Shown here piece after piece: positions 44,427 through 53,210 of a stretch of DNA of 59,610 bases; the first letter of the stretch is position 1; each line of letters opens with the position of its first letter. Position numbers and translations under genes: made by a program. Source of the DNA: Lachnospiraceae bacterium (lineage in GTDB: Bacteria; Bacillota; Clostridia; Lachnospirales; Lachnospiraceae); NCBI GenBank assembly GCA_017550165.1, contig JAFZQH010000037.1:1-59610 (forward strand). The letters are read 5' to 3'. Under the pieces are notes generated by a model, which ran no database searches, was not told the DNA's origin, and was given only the letters and a program-made list of their open reading frames with translations.

Positions 44427-46499
44427 CTATTTCTTCTTCACAATCACCTTAATGGTCCGCTTCTTCTTACTGTCTGCGGTGGTGACGGTGATCCTGGCCG
44501 TTCCCTTCCCCACGGCGATGATCTTGGCCTTACTGCTACTTACCGGGGTCACGGTAGCCACTCGTGCGTTGCTGCTCTTCCAGATCACCCGTCTGTTCTG
44601 TGCATCTTTTGGCAGTATGATGGCTCTTACGGTCCTGGTCTTGCCCACCTTGAGTCGTACGCTTGAAGGAGTAATATAAACCCGCTTGATATCCTTGTAT
44701 TCTTTAACCCTGACCTTACAGGTGGCTGTCTTTCCGTTGGATGATGTGGCTGTGATCCTTGTGGTTCCCTTACCAACGCCGGTAACCGTTCCGTCAGCGG
44801 AAACAGTAGCCACCTTCTTATTGCCGGTCTTCCATGTCAGGGTCTTATCCGTGGCATTGGCAGGACTAATAACAGGCGCGAAAGTGTAAGTCTGCCCACA
44901 TTCAAGGGTCACAGTAGCCACATCAAGGGTCACGCTCTTTACATCTATATTAACGTCCGCGGGATCTATAGTAACGGTTACCACATCGGATACCGTCAGG
45001 GCACTTGATATCCCGATGGTATTAGTAACAACGCAGTAATAGTAATGGGTACCTGTGCTTTCCGTTCCGGGGATTGTAAATGAGGGATTTGTCGCACCCG
45101 TTATCTCTAAACCGCCTGTTGCTGAATTCGTTGTATTCTTATACCATTGATAGCTTAATGTGCCCCCATCCGGACTGTTTGCAACCACAGACAGATTTCT
45201 GTTGGCGGGATCGCCGTAAATGATCTTCCCGGTCTGATTTGGCTGGCTTCTGATAACCGGCTTTGATGCAACGGAGACAGGCGCACTTGCATAATTGGTT
45301 TCATATTCTCCGTTTATATCTTCCGCAAGGATATATACCTTCCAGTTCTCATTATAGTCATCCGGCAGGGTGAAGGTGACAGTCCCCGTAGCGGTGCTAA
45401 TCGGTTTTGCCTCATAATGCTTTAATATCGCTCCCTTTTTCTGGTATTCTCCCTCGGTCATGATAAGGGTTACATGATCAACGAACGTGTTATCATCCCC
45501 TGAGATCTTATATGGCACAGTGACCGTATTGCCACTTGTTACAACGCCCTCACCGATGGCAAGGTTAATCTTGTCATCCTTAATCGTCAGCTTGTACTGA
45601 TTCGTAGTCCCTGAGATTAAGGACGTGAAGAGTAAAGATTTAAGATCAATATTCAAAGCGGGGCAAACTGCGACACCAGGATAGCTGACATTTACGTCTC
45701 CGCAGATGAATGGACTGAGTACTTTCGCCGTTTTATAAGAATTATCGCCGGGCGACCGCAGCCAAAACTCGTTTGTCTCCCCCTGAGGGCTCATTCCGTC
45801 TGACCCGGTCTTTCCGCCTGAATGAACATAGGCTGTGTTAACTGCACCATAATTATCAAATCCATAGCCTGAATCAAGGGCTTCCGCTACTGATAGCAGG
45901 AATACCCGGTCCGATGTATCCTTACTTCTGTCAGTTTTAACATCTGTCTCTGCAATAGCGGCCTGTTCCTGATTAATAAAGGCATCATTGATGAAGCTGA
46001 AACCCTGTACTTTATATGGATTATTCTCAAGATTGTTCAGCCAGTCCCTAATGGTACATGTTGCCCACGTAATATCGGCTTGATTCTCATTATACTTCAC
46101 TACATCCAGGTTCGTATCCGACAGCAGGAAGAGCTTCCTGTCAGTGCTGTTTTCGTTTTTTCCACCTGCAATACCGGAATTCTGAAGTACCTTCCATTTG
46201 ATGGGTTCGGAAACAAATTCTTCGTTCACCTTTTTATTCTGCTTATAATTCCCGAACCAGACGTAAGACCAGCCGCCGGCTCCCTCCTTGGGATTCCCGA
46301 TGGCCGATGCCACCCCGTCCGCTACCAGGCTGACCCCACCGGTCTTCGCATAATTTGCGTTATTGTCCGGCAAAGCATATACCGGCAGGCTCATTTGCGG
46401 CGCAGCCCCCAAGACCAGGCTTACAGTAAGCACCGCCGTCAGCACCTTCTTTCTAAAACTATTGAAAAACTCTTTTCCGCTCACTCTCTCTAATTCCAT
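44427..46499 (-). CDS. Secreted DUF6273 protein with Ig-like/Big2 C-terminus
   Basis: A 690-residue secreted protein. The start at 46499 (MELERVSGKE) is chosen because the frame further upstream is REP-like copy 8; GGTGG lies 6 bases before it. Signal peptide to about residue 44 (VYA). Residues about 60-300 are a DUF6273 domain (WSYVWFGNYK, RVFLLSVAEALDSGYGF, EFWLRSPGDN, CPALNIDL). A YKLTIKDDKINLAIGEG linker, an Ig-like domain (SYQWYKNTTNSATGG, about 420-510) and two Big2 domains follow. The N-terminal half resembles the protein at 8272; the C-terminal 170 residues nearly match those of the protein at 40484. Surface role, ligand unknown. Confidence 0.83.
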   Translation of the reverse strand: MELERVSGKEFFNSFRKKVLTAVLTVSLVLGAAPQMSLPVYALPDNNANYAKTGGVSLVADGVASAIGNPKEGAGGWSYVWFGNYKQNKKVNEEFVSEPIKWKVLQNSGIAGGKNENSTDRKLFLLSDTNLDVVKYNENQADITWATCTIRDWLNNLENNPYKVQGFSFINDAFINQEQAAIAETDVKTDRSKDTSDRVFLLSVAEALDSGYGFDNYGAVNTAYVHSGGKTGSDGMSPQGETNEFWLRSPGDNSYKTAKVLSPFICGDVNVSYPGVAVCPALNIDLKSLLFTSLISGTTNQYKLTIKDDKINLAIGEGVVTSGNTVTVPYKISGDDNTFVDHVTLIMTEGEYQKKGAILKHYEAKPISTATGTVTFTLPDDYNENWKVYILAEDINGEYETNYASAPVSVASKPVIRSQPNQTGKIIYGDPANRNLSVVANSPDGGTLSYQWYKNTTNSATGGLEITGATNPSFTIPGTESTGTHYYYCVVTNTIGISSALTVSDVVTVTIDPADVNIDVKSVTLDVATVTLECGQTYTFAPVISPANATDKTLTWKTGNKKVATVSADGTVTGVGKGTTRITATSSNGKTATCKVRVKEYKDIKRVYITPSSVRLKVGKTRTVRAIILPKDAQNRRVIWKSSNARVATVTPVSSSKAKIIAVGKGTARITVTTADSKKKRTIKVIVKKK

Positions 46500-46513
46500 A
46501 TAAACCACCATTT

Positions 46514-46542
46514 TGTGACAAAAGGACCGTCCCCCTGTCACA
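46514..46542. repeat. REP-like hairpin, copy 8
   Basis: TGTGACA and TGTCACA pair around AAAGGACCGTCCCCC, the family core in reverse orientation. It overlaps the last codon of the methyltransferase gene. Confidence 0.85.
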
Positions 46543-47407
46543 CCCCGTACCGGTCATGCAGTTTCCTTATATACTCCGGTGTTGTGCCGCAGCATCCCCC
46601 TATGATACGCACGCCATATTTTAAGATTTCTTCGAAATGATCAGCGAATTCCCTTGCTCCCATGGAATATACCGTATTACCGTCCTTGTCGGTCTGAGGC
46701 AGGCCTGCATTGGGTTTTACAATGAGGGGCACATTTGCCTTTGCCTGTAACTCTTTAATGATGGGCAGCACATTGTCAGGACCTGCAGAGCAGTTAAGTC
46801 CGCAAGCATCCACCCCCAGTTTCTGCAGGGCATTGATAACCTCAACGGGGCTGTTGCCATACATGGTCCTGCCCGTCTCGGTATAAGACATGGTAACCAT
46901 AACAGGCAGATCACACACCTCTTTCGCAGCAACAACCGCAGCTTTGGCATCCTCAAGATTTATCATGGTCTCGATATCGATAAGATCCACTCCCGCATTA
47001 ACCAAAGCCCCGATCTGCTCCTTATAAACACTAATAAGTTCCTCAAACTCGGTATCGCCTAAGGGTTCAACCATAAGCCCTGTCATGCTCACATCGCCGG
47101 CAATATAAGCATCCGGATTGGCTCGTCTTGATATGCCAACCAGCTTCTCATTAAGGCCTGCCACATCATCGATGCCGTGCTTGGTAAGCAGCGGCCTGTT
47201 AGCCCCGAAGGTAGGGGCAAGGATTATGTCGCTCCCTGCCTGCCTGTATTCCTTCTGCAGGCCGGTAATGGCCTCCGGGTTGTCCACTATCCACTGTTCG
47301 ACGCAGACTCCTCCCGGCATCCCCCGTTTTATCAGATTGGACCCTGTGGCCCCGTCCATGAAAACTATCCTACTATTGACAAGTTCCTTGAAATCTTCAC
47401 GCTTCAT
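46538..47407 (-). CDS. Homocysteine S-methyltransferase-family protein
   Basis: A 289-residue stand-alone version of the N-terminal (homocysteine-binding) domain of MetH. It has FMDGATGSNLIKRGMP at the start, the first zinc Cys in CGLNCSAGPDN (about residue 200) and the Cys pair in IIGGCCGTTPEYIRKL near the end. No folate, B12 or SAM domain follows, so it either uses a small methyl donor or works with separate partner proteins. REP-like elements flank it on both sides (copy 8 and the duplicated copy 9). Confidence 0.88.
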   Translation of the reverse strand: MKREDFKELVNSRIVFMDGATGSNLIKRGMPGGVCVEQWIVDNPEAITGLQKEYRQAGSDIILAPTFGANRPLLTKHGIDDVAGLNEKLVGISRRANPDAYIAGDVSMTGLMVEPLGDTEFEELISVYKEQIGALVNAGVDLIDIETMINLEDAKAAVVAAKEVCDLPVMVTMSYTETGRTMYGNSPVEVINALQKLGVDACGLNCSAGPDNVLPIIKELQAKANVPLIVKPNAGLPQTDKDGNTVYSMGAREFADHFEEILKYGVRIIGGCCGTTPEYIRKLHDRYGV

Positions 47408-47422
47408 ATACTATCTCCTAAT

Positions 47423-47498
47423 GTGACAGAGGGACGGTCCTTTTGTCACTCATTTTCCTTGTGACAGAGGGACGGTCCTTTTGTCACTCATTTTCCTG
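47423..47498. repeat. REP-like hairpin, copy 9, tandemly duplicated
   Basis: GTGACAGAGGGACGG plus TCCTTTTGTCAC occurs at 47423-47449 and again at 47461-47487. The duplicated unit is 38 bases long and includes CTCATTTTCC, the end of the EAL gene, so the second copy overlaps its stop codon. The units differ only at the last base. Confidence 0.9.
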
Positions 47499-48926
47499 TA
47501 CTTCCTCTTTCTCATCCAGATACTCCGCCAGTTCCCTGATCCCCGGCCAGGTAAACTCATTTCTTATGTATTTCTCTTCAAATGCATCCACCGACAGGGG
47601 CTTGCTTATGGAATAGCCCTGGGCCATGTCACACCTGATCTTACAAAGGAACTGGAGCTGAGCCTCATTTTCAACGCCTTCGGCTATAACCTCCATTCCC
47701 AGGTTATGCCCCAGCTCGATCAGGGCGTCCAGGACAAACTGTCTTCCCGCATCAGGGAAAAATGAGTCCGAGAAAAATGCCCGATCCAGCTTGATGATGT
47801 CTATATCCAGCTCGGATATAAGGCTCATGGAGGAATACCCGCTTCCGAAATCGTCCATGGAGAACATGAATCCCGCATCCCGAAGCTTGGCCTCCATCCG
47901 CTTGGTATTCTCTATATCCTCAAACACTGATTCTTCGGAGAACTCGATCTCCAGATAGCAGGGATCGATCTTCCACCTCTCAGCTATATGGGCAAGTTCC
48001 TCCACAAAGTGCCTGTTACGGAGGTGAAGGCCCGAAAAATTCGAAGAGATCCTGATGGGATTAAAGCCTCTGTCCATCCACATTCGAAGAATGCGGCAGC
48101 TCTCCCCGAAGACGTACATGTCGATATCAGTCACAAATCCATACCGCTCCATAACAGGGATAAAATCAGCCGGCGGGATGATCCCCAGTTCCGCATCATT
48201 CCAGCGTACCAGAGCCTCTGCCCCTGTAACGGAACCGGTCTTTAAGTTCAGCTTAGGCTGGAGATAGGCTTCGAACTCCCCGTTCTTTAAAGCTTTCTCC
48301 ATCTTGCGGGATATGGCAAACTCTCTGGCCTTCTTCTTCGCCTCTTTATCAGTATAGAAACCTAAGGAAACATGATTGGAGGTCTGTTTGGCATCTTCGC
48401 TCTTCATTGCGGTCAATGCCTTGTCCCTCATGATCTCTATAGGTTCCGCCGTATCCGTGATATTATAGATACCCACCTTCAGGTTCAGATAGGGCATATG
48501 CTTGGCCACCATGGTCTCAAGCCCCGGGATCAGGCCTATATCGCATACAAGTTCGAAAATGGGAGCCCATTGCCGGATATCCAGGCCGTCGCTGCTGCTG
48601 TTGGTGAGTATGAGATTAAACCGGTCGCCATTCTGCCGGCATAAAAGGTCATTATCTGTTAAATACTTCTCTAAAGTGGAATAAACGTGGGATAGCACCT
48701 TATTGCCCATCTCAAATCCGAACAGATCGTTAATATAGGTAAACCCCACGATATCGCATATCACAAATGAAAATGTCCCCGGGATACGGGTCGAAAGCTT
48801 CTTCCCCGCTTCCATGTCAAAATAGGCGGAATTCCACCCGCCTGTAACAGGATCCCGAAAGGACATATTCAGAATCTCCTCATTGATCTCATCTTGTCTC
48901 ATGATAATACTCAGGGAGACAGGCAT
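47484..48926 (-). CDS. Degenerate GGDEF / EAL c-di-GMP phosphodiesterase
   Basis: A 480-residue soluble protein. The GGDEF domain (about 20-165) is degenerate (NGDRF at the signature). The EAL domain (about 205-465) keeps GAEALVRW, RISSNFSG, LEIEFSEES, MDDFGSGYSSM, IIKLDRAF and IAEGVE, so c-di-GMP hydrolysis is likely. No PAS or membrane segment is present. The start is uncertain: ATG at 48926 lies in the loop of a hairpin (48913-48943) with AGGGA 4 bases before it; ATG at 48902 (MRQDEINEEI) lacks a ribosome site. The end overlaps REP-like copy 9. Confidence 0.85.
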   Translation of the reverse strand: MPVSLSIIMRQDEINEEILNMSFRDPVTGGWNSAYFDMEAGKKLSTRIPGTFSFVICDIVGFTYINDLFGFEMGNKVLSHVYSTLEKYLTDNDLLCRQNGDRFNLILTNSSSDGLDIRQWAPIFELVCDIGLIPGLETMVAKHMPYLNLKVGIYNITDTAEPIEIMRDKALTAMKSEDAKQTSNHVSLGFYTDKEAKKKAREFAISRKMEKALKNGEFEAYLQPKLNLKTGSVTGAEALVRWNDAELGIIPPADFIPVMERYGFVTDIDMYVFGESCRILRMWMDRGFNPIRISSNFSGLHLRNRHFVEELAHIAERWKIDPCYLEIEFSEESVFEDIENTKRMEAKLRDAGFMFSMDDFGSGYSSMSLISELDIDIIKLDRAFFSDSFFPDAGRQFVLDALIELGHNLGMEVIAEGVENEAQLQFLCKIRCDMAQGYSISKPLSVDAFEEKYIRNEFTWPGIRELAEYLDEKEEVQENE

Positions 48927-48943
48927 AGATTCCCTGTCTCCCT
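48913..48943. repeat. Hairpin over the EAL gene start
   Basis: AGGGAGACAGG and CCTGTCTCCCT form a perfect 11-bp stem with the ATG (48926-48924) in or beside the 9-nt loop. It shares GAGACAGG with the REP-like family but lacks the GGACGG core. It could hide the ribosome site in RNA, or be a chance relic. Confidence 0.6.
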
Positions 48944-48955
48944 CACTTTCATATA

Positions 48956-49966
48956 TTAGAATTTGCCGGCTTTCGCTGCTTCCTCCACAGAAACCGCCAC
49001 AGCCACCGTGGCCCCAACCATGGGGTTATTACCCATTCCGATAAGCCCCATCATTTCCACATGAGCCGGAACTGATGAAGACCCTGCAAACTGAGCATCG
49101 GAATGCATACGACCCAGTGTATCTGTCATACCGTAAGAGGCCGGGCCTGCAGCCATGTTATCGGGATGAAGTGTACGTCCCGTGCCGCCGCCTGAAGCTA
49201 CGCTGAAATACTTCTTGCCCTGGTCGATGCACTCTTTCTTGTATGTACCTGCAACCGGATGCTGGAATCTGGTGGGATTGGTGGAGTTACCCGTAATGGA
49301 CACGTCCACGCCCTCCTTATGCATGATAGCCACGCCTTCCGTAACATCATTGGCGCCGTAGCAGTTAACCTTGGCGCGAAGTCCCTTTGAATAAGCCTTG
49401 CGGAACACTTCCTTAACCTGGCCGGTATGATAATCCATCTCAGTCTCAACATATGTAAATCCGTTGATACGGGAAATGATCTGTGCTGCGTCCTTTCCCA
49501 GGCCGTTTAAGATAACGCGAAGAGGTTTCTGGCGAACCTTGTTGGCCTTCTCGGCGATACCGATAGCGCCTTCGGCAGCCGCAAATGACTCGTGGCCTGC
49601 CAGGAATGCAAAGCACTCCGTCTCCTCTTCAAGGAGCATCTTGCCTAAGTTGCCGTGGCCAATACCAACCTTTCTGTGGTCAGCAACTGAGCCCGGGATA
49701 CAGAAAGCCTGCAGGCCTTCACCTATGGCAGCCGCAGCCTCGGATGCCTTCCTGCAGCCCTTCTTAATGGCTATAGCAGCGCCTACTGTATAAGCCCAAC
49801 ATGCATTCTCGAAGCAAATGGGCTGGATGCCCTTGACCATGTCGTATACATTAAGTCCCGCATCCTTGGTGATCTTCTCTGCTTCCTCAAGGGATGAAAT
49901 GCCATAGCTCTTCAATACTTCATTGATCTTATCGATCCTTCTCTCATATGATTCAAATAATGCCAT
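48956..49966 (-). CDS. GGGtGRT protein
   Basis: A 336-residue cytoplasmic protein of an uncharacterised anaerobe family named after its motif, seen here as SVASGGGTGRTLHPDN (motif residues 259-265). Other strongly patterned parts are SVADHRKVGIGHGNLG (93-108), FLAGHESFAAAEGAIGIAEK (121-140) and MGLIGMGNNPMVGATVAVAV near the end. Its partner, the NifU-like protein, is encoded 18 bases upstream, the usual arrangement. Enzyme activity is unknown; a link with iron-sulfur chemistry is inferred from the partner only. Confidence 0.88.
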   Translation of the reverse strand: MALFESYERRIDKINEVLKSYGISSLEEAEKITKDAGLNVYDMVKGIQPICFENACWAYTVGAAIAIKKGCRKASEAAAAIGEGLQAFCIPGSVADHRKVGIGHGNLGKMLLEEETECFAFLAGHESFAAAEGAIGIAEKANKVRQKPLRVILNGLGKDAAQIISRINGFTYVETEMDYHTGQVKEVFRKAYSKGLRAKVNCYGANDVTEGVAIMHKEGVDVSITGNSTNPTRFQHPVAGTYKKECIDQGKKYFSVASGGGTGRTLHPDNMAAGPASYGMTDTLGRMHSDAQFAGSSSVPAHVEMMGLIGMGNNPMVGATVAVAVSVEEAAKAGKF

Positions 49967-49984
49967 ATTATTCCGCCCCCCTTC

Positions 49985-50677
49985 TTATTCTTTCCTCGGA
50001 TCGATGATCTTCGCTGCATCGTCCACGCGGCCGTACTGGCCTTTAGCCTTCTCCCATGCAGTGGTGGGATCATCACCCTTCTTAATGAAATCGGTCATCT
50101 TGCCCAGGTTAACAAACTGGTAGCCGATGATCATATCTTCTTCGTCAAGAGCGATACCTGTTACATAGCCTTCAGCCATCTCCAGATATCTTGGGCCCTT
50201 CTTTAATGTTCCGTACATGGTACCGATCTGGGAACGAAGACCCTTGCCCAGGTCCTCTAAGCCGGCGCCGATGGGAAGACCGTCCTCGGAAAAGGCAGAC
50301 TGGCTTCTTCCGTATACGATCTGTAAAAACAGTTCTCTCATGGCCGTGTTAATAGCATCGCATACAAGGTCAGTGTTAAGCGCTTCCAGTAAGGTAAGAC
50401 CCGGCAGGATCTCAGATGCCATGGCTGCCGAATGGGTCATGCCGGAGCATCCGATGGTCTCTACAAGAGCCTCCTGGATAATGCCGTCCTTAACGTTAAG
50501 AGTCAGTTTACATGCACCCTGCTGCGGAGCGCACCAGCCGATACCATGGGTCAGTGCAGAAATATCAGAGATCTGCTTGGGCTTAACCCATTTGCCCTCT
50601 TCCGGGATCGGCGCTGCCCCATGATGAACCCCCTGGGCAACCGGACACATATGTTCAATTTCCTGTGAATAGATCAT
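49985..50677 (-). CDS. NifU/IscU-like partner of GGGtGRT protein
   Basis: A 230-residue protein. Residues about 40-140 resemble the IscU/NifU scaffold fold: WCAPQQGACKLTLNVKDGII and the ETIGCSGMTHSAAMASEIL turn (Cys49, 56, 77, and Cys106 further on). The Cys spacing differs from IscU, so it may not assemble clusters in the same way. A C-terminal extension (about 150-230) is peculiar to this group. GGGAGAG precedes the ATG. It is co-transcribed with the GGGtGRT gene, and the pair is conserved in many anaerobes. Confidence 0.85.
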   Translation of the reverse strand: MIYSQEIEHMCPVAQGVHHGAAPIPEEGKWVKPKQISDISALTHGIGWCAPQQGACKLTLNVKDGIIQEALVETIGCSGMTHSAAMASEILPGLTLLEALNTDLVCDAINTAMRELFLQIVYGRSQSAFSEDGLPIGAGLEDLGKGLRSQIGTMYGTLKKGPRYLEMAEGYVTGIALDEEDMIIGYQFVNLGKMTDFIKKGDDPTTAWEKAKGQYGRVDDAAKIIDPRKE

Positions 50678-50712
50678 AAAAACTCTCCCTTCTTGAAAAT
50701 TATTATTTCGTT

Positions 50713-51252
50713 TTATTTTTTACGAACTGTTACATACTGTATCTCATCAACCTGGCCGCTCTTAAGTACGAAAATAAGCTTCATCTTCTCCTTGTCGTAC
50801 TCAAGCTTGGTATCAGTCTTCTCCGTAGGTTCTCCGTAAGCCTTGGTAACCTTGTCGGCATCATCGCCGATGGATAGTCCCTCCGGAGTGGAAACTGAGT
50901 CATCCTTCAGGATAACCTCCTTAACATAATCAACCTTCTTCTCCTGGAAGGTATTAACCTCAAAACCGGCGTAAGTGTAGTACACATCCAGGTCCCCGAA
51001 AGCACAGCTGGGGGATTCATAAGTAGACAGGGGCTTGCCCAGTTTGTCAATGATCTCCTTGGCTTCAGCGTTGATGTGAATATCCACATCCTTGGCCTTG
51101 AACACATACTCACCTGAGGCTGCCGCCGCCGAGCTTCCCTGTGATCCGGCCGCTGCCGAAGACCCCGTGATGACCTTGGTACCGCCGCCACAGCCCGCAA
51201 ATGCCAGACACATCATACACACAATAACAACTCCTGCTATTCTTCTCTTCAT
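50713..51252 (-). CDS. Lipoprotein with Ser/Ala linker
   Basis: 179 residues. Signal peptide with lipobox AFAGC (Cys21), Gly/Ser/Ala linker (22-47), then a domain of about 130 residues: YVFKAKDVDIHINAEAKEII, LGKPLSTYESPSCAFGDLDV and EGLSIGDDADKVTKAYGEP. The paired LGKP and YGEP segments suggest two related halves like the small BLIP/SmpA-like folds of lipoproteins. It lies between the adenylation enzyme and the NifU-like gene with 35-42 base gaps, so it could share their transcript. Function unknown. Confidence 0.72.
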   Translation of the reverse strand: MKRRIAGVVIVCMMCLAFAGCGGGTKVITGSSAAAGSQGSSAAAASGEYVFKAKDVDIHINAEAKEIIDKLGKPLSTYESPSCAFGDLDVYYTYAGFEVNTFQEKKVDYVKEVILKDDSVSTPEGLSIGDDADKVTKAYGEPTEKTDTKLEYDKEKMKLIFVLKSGQVDEIQYVTVRKK

Positions 51253-51294
51253 TTTTCCAATCTCCTTAACAATACCGATATTTAATAATATTCT

Positions 51295-52809
51295 TTATTT
51301 GCTTTCCTCATACATCTTCTTTAAGGTTACTTTATCTATTTTTCCGTTTGCCGTCAATGGCATTTCGGAAAGTTTGCAGGTCACATTGGGAAGCATGTAT
51401 CTGGGAAGCTTCCCACGCAGTGCCGTAACGAATTCTTTCTCATCCGGATCTCCCACATAGAAAATGACGATCTTGCCCGCCGCCTGGTCATAGATGCAGG
51501 CCGCGAACTTCACTCCCGGCACTGTGGATGCGTTGATCTCTATCTCACCCAGCTCGATCCGGTGTCCCATATGCTTGATCTGATAGTCTTTTCTTGATAC
51601 GAAAATGAGTTCCCCCCGGTCATTGTATTTTCCGATATCCCCGGTGCAATAAATGATCTCGGGATAGGCCGTATTCAGCGGATTCTGTATATAGACTTCC
51701 CCGGTCTTCTCCGGATTGTTGTAATAACCCAGGGTAACGGAAGTGCCCCTGATGCACATCTCACCCTCTTCGCCCGGAGCCGCCGCTTCCTTTCTGTCCT
51801 TAAGCAGCAGGATCTCCGTATTCTTGAAGGGATGGCCAATAGGGATCACATCCGTATCCTCAAAGTCTCTGTCCACATGGAAGAAACAGCACATGCCCGT
51901 TCCTTCCGTAGGCCCGTACAGATTGGTAAAAGATGCTTCGGGCAGGGTCTCTCTCCAGATCTTAAACTGTTTGATAGGGAAGACCTCGCTACCGAAAGCG
52001 ATGTTGGTCAGGTATTCCGGCTTAACCTTATCAAAGGTGCCGAAGGCTGAGATCATGGTCAGGGCCGAAACCACCCAGCAGATGGTATTGATCTTCTTCT
52101 CGTTCATGTACTCCACCAGCTTGATGGGCATCATGAAAAGACTTCTGGGAATAAGATAAGTGGTAGCCCCGAACTTCAAGGTGGGATAAAGTTCCTTCAG
52201 GCAGGCGTCGAAATACAGCGGCGTCTGATTACCGAAGACAGTCTCCTCATTGAAGCCCAAAGTCTCCGAAAGTTGTTCCACGTAATCAAGAACGCTGCGG
52301 TGGCAGGCAGCCACACCTTTCGGAACTCCCGTGGACCCGGAGGTAAACACGATGTAAATAGGGTCTGTATCAAGAGCCTTATCATATGCATCTTTTAAAA
52401 GGTCCTCTCTGACCTCCGAAGCAGAGATTTCACTGTATCTTACGATCTCACCGCCGAAATCAAAGGCCTGTGCCTTCTCATAAGTCTCATCATCGCAAAT
52501 AAGAAGCGGAGCCTGTACATTTTCAAGGATAAGCCTTATCCGGGCTTCCGGCATCTCTTCATCGATGGGCACATAAAAACAGCCTGCTTTGATAACACCG
52601 AAGAAGGTCACGATCTCCCTGGGGTGCTTTCTCATAAACACCACAACGGGCCTGCGCCTGATGCCTCTTGAAAGGATGCCGCTCCCTATGGCTCGGCACA
52701 CCTCATAAGTCTGCCGGAAGGAAAACTCCTCTGTATCGTCGGCAAAAGCCACCTTATCCGGATTCTTTTCAATTATCTCGTCCAAATAATCAAGAACATT
52801 GTTTTGCAT
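51295..52809 (-). CDS. Stand-alone amino-acid adenylation enzyme (DltA-like)
   Basis: A 504-residue AMP-forming enzyme of DltA length. Core motifs: FTSGSTGVPKG (155-165), LYGPTEGTG (297-305), CTGDIGKYNDRGEL (388-401), and catalytic Lys490 in TANGKIDK. By alignment to GrsA, the pocket residues are Asp201 (235), Ala202 (236), Lys205 (239), Cys244 (278), Ile270 (299), Phe272 (301), Leu297 (322). Asp201 fits an alpha-amino acid substrate. DltA has Cys at the 301 position for D-Ala; Phe here argues against that. Asp-Ala-Lys is also the start of known Glu-activating codes. It probably loads the carrier protein at 59151. The ribosome site is weak. Confidence 0.85.
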   Translation of the reverse strand: MQNNVLDYLDEIIEKNPDKVAFADDTEEFSFRQTYEVCRAIGSGILSRGIRRRPVVVFMRKHPREIVTFFGVIKAGCFYVPIDEEMPEARIRLILENVQAPLLICDDETYEKAQAFDFGGEIVRYSEISASEVREDLLKDAYDKALDTDPIYIVFTSGSTGVPKGVAACHRSVLDYVEQLSETLGFNEETVFGNQTPLYFDACLKELYPTLKFGATTYLIPRSLFMMPIKLVEYMNEKKINTICWVVSALTMISAFGTFDKVKPEYLTNIAFGSEVFPIKQFKIWRETLPEASFTNLYGPTEGTGMCCFFHVDRDFEDTDVIPIGHPFKNTEILLLKDRKEAAAPGEEGEMCIRGTSVTLGYYNNPEKTGEVYIQNPLNTAYPEIIYCTGDIGKYNDRGELIFVSRKDYQIKHMGHRIELGEIEINASTVPGVKFAACIYDQAAGKIVIFYVGDPDEKEFVTALRGKLPRYMLPNVTCKLSEMPLTANGKIDKVTLKKMYEESK

Positions 52810-52834
52810 AACTCACATCTCACTTTTTTTATTC

Positions 52835-53198
52835 TATGCCCTATTCAAGCATTTTTCCTCATATAGGGCATACTTTTTCTTCTCATATTCCTCTTTTTTT
52901 CTCATTTTTTTCGGATTCTATGCCCTATTCAAGCATTTTTCCTCATATAGGGCATACTTTTTCTTCTCATATTCCTCTTTTTTTCTCATTTTTTTCGGAT
53001 TCTATGCCCCATTCAAGCATTTTTCCTCATTTAGGGCATACTTTTTCTTCTCATATTCCTCTTTTTTTCTCTTTTTTTTCGGATTCTATGCCCTATTCAA
53101 GCATTTTTCCTCATTTGAGGCATACTCTTTCTCAAATACACCTTCATCTCAGCAAAATCCTATGCCCCATTCAAGCATTCCCGCTCATTTAGGGCATA
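52835..53198. repeat. 84-bp tandem repeat with internal hairpins
   Basis: TATGCCC starts at 52835, 52919, 53003, 53087 and 53161 (period 84, 84, 84, 74). Each unit has a hairpin (TATGCCCTAT with ATAGGGCATA, loop about 17 nt, weaker in some copies) followed by a T-rich tract of about 46 bases. On the minus strand these are hairpins separated by purine-rich spacers. The array fills the gap between the racemase stop and the adenylation gene start, and no gene is supported in it. Confidence 0.92.
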
Positions 53199-53210
53199 CA
53201 GCTCATAATA

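Noticed and set aside
52836-53192. Plus-strand repeat protein of four 28-residue units
   Set aside because: The frame stays open only because the DNA repeat is a multiple of three; there is no ribosome site, and two plus frames are open at once.
52835-53198. CRISPR array
   Set aside because: Whole 84-bp units repeat, including the would-be spacers; there are no unique spacers and no cas genes.
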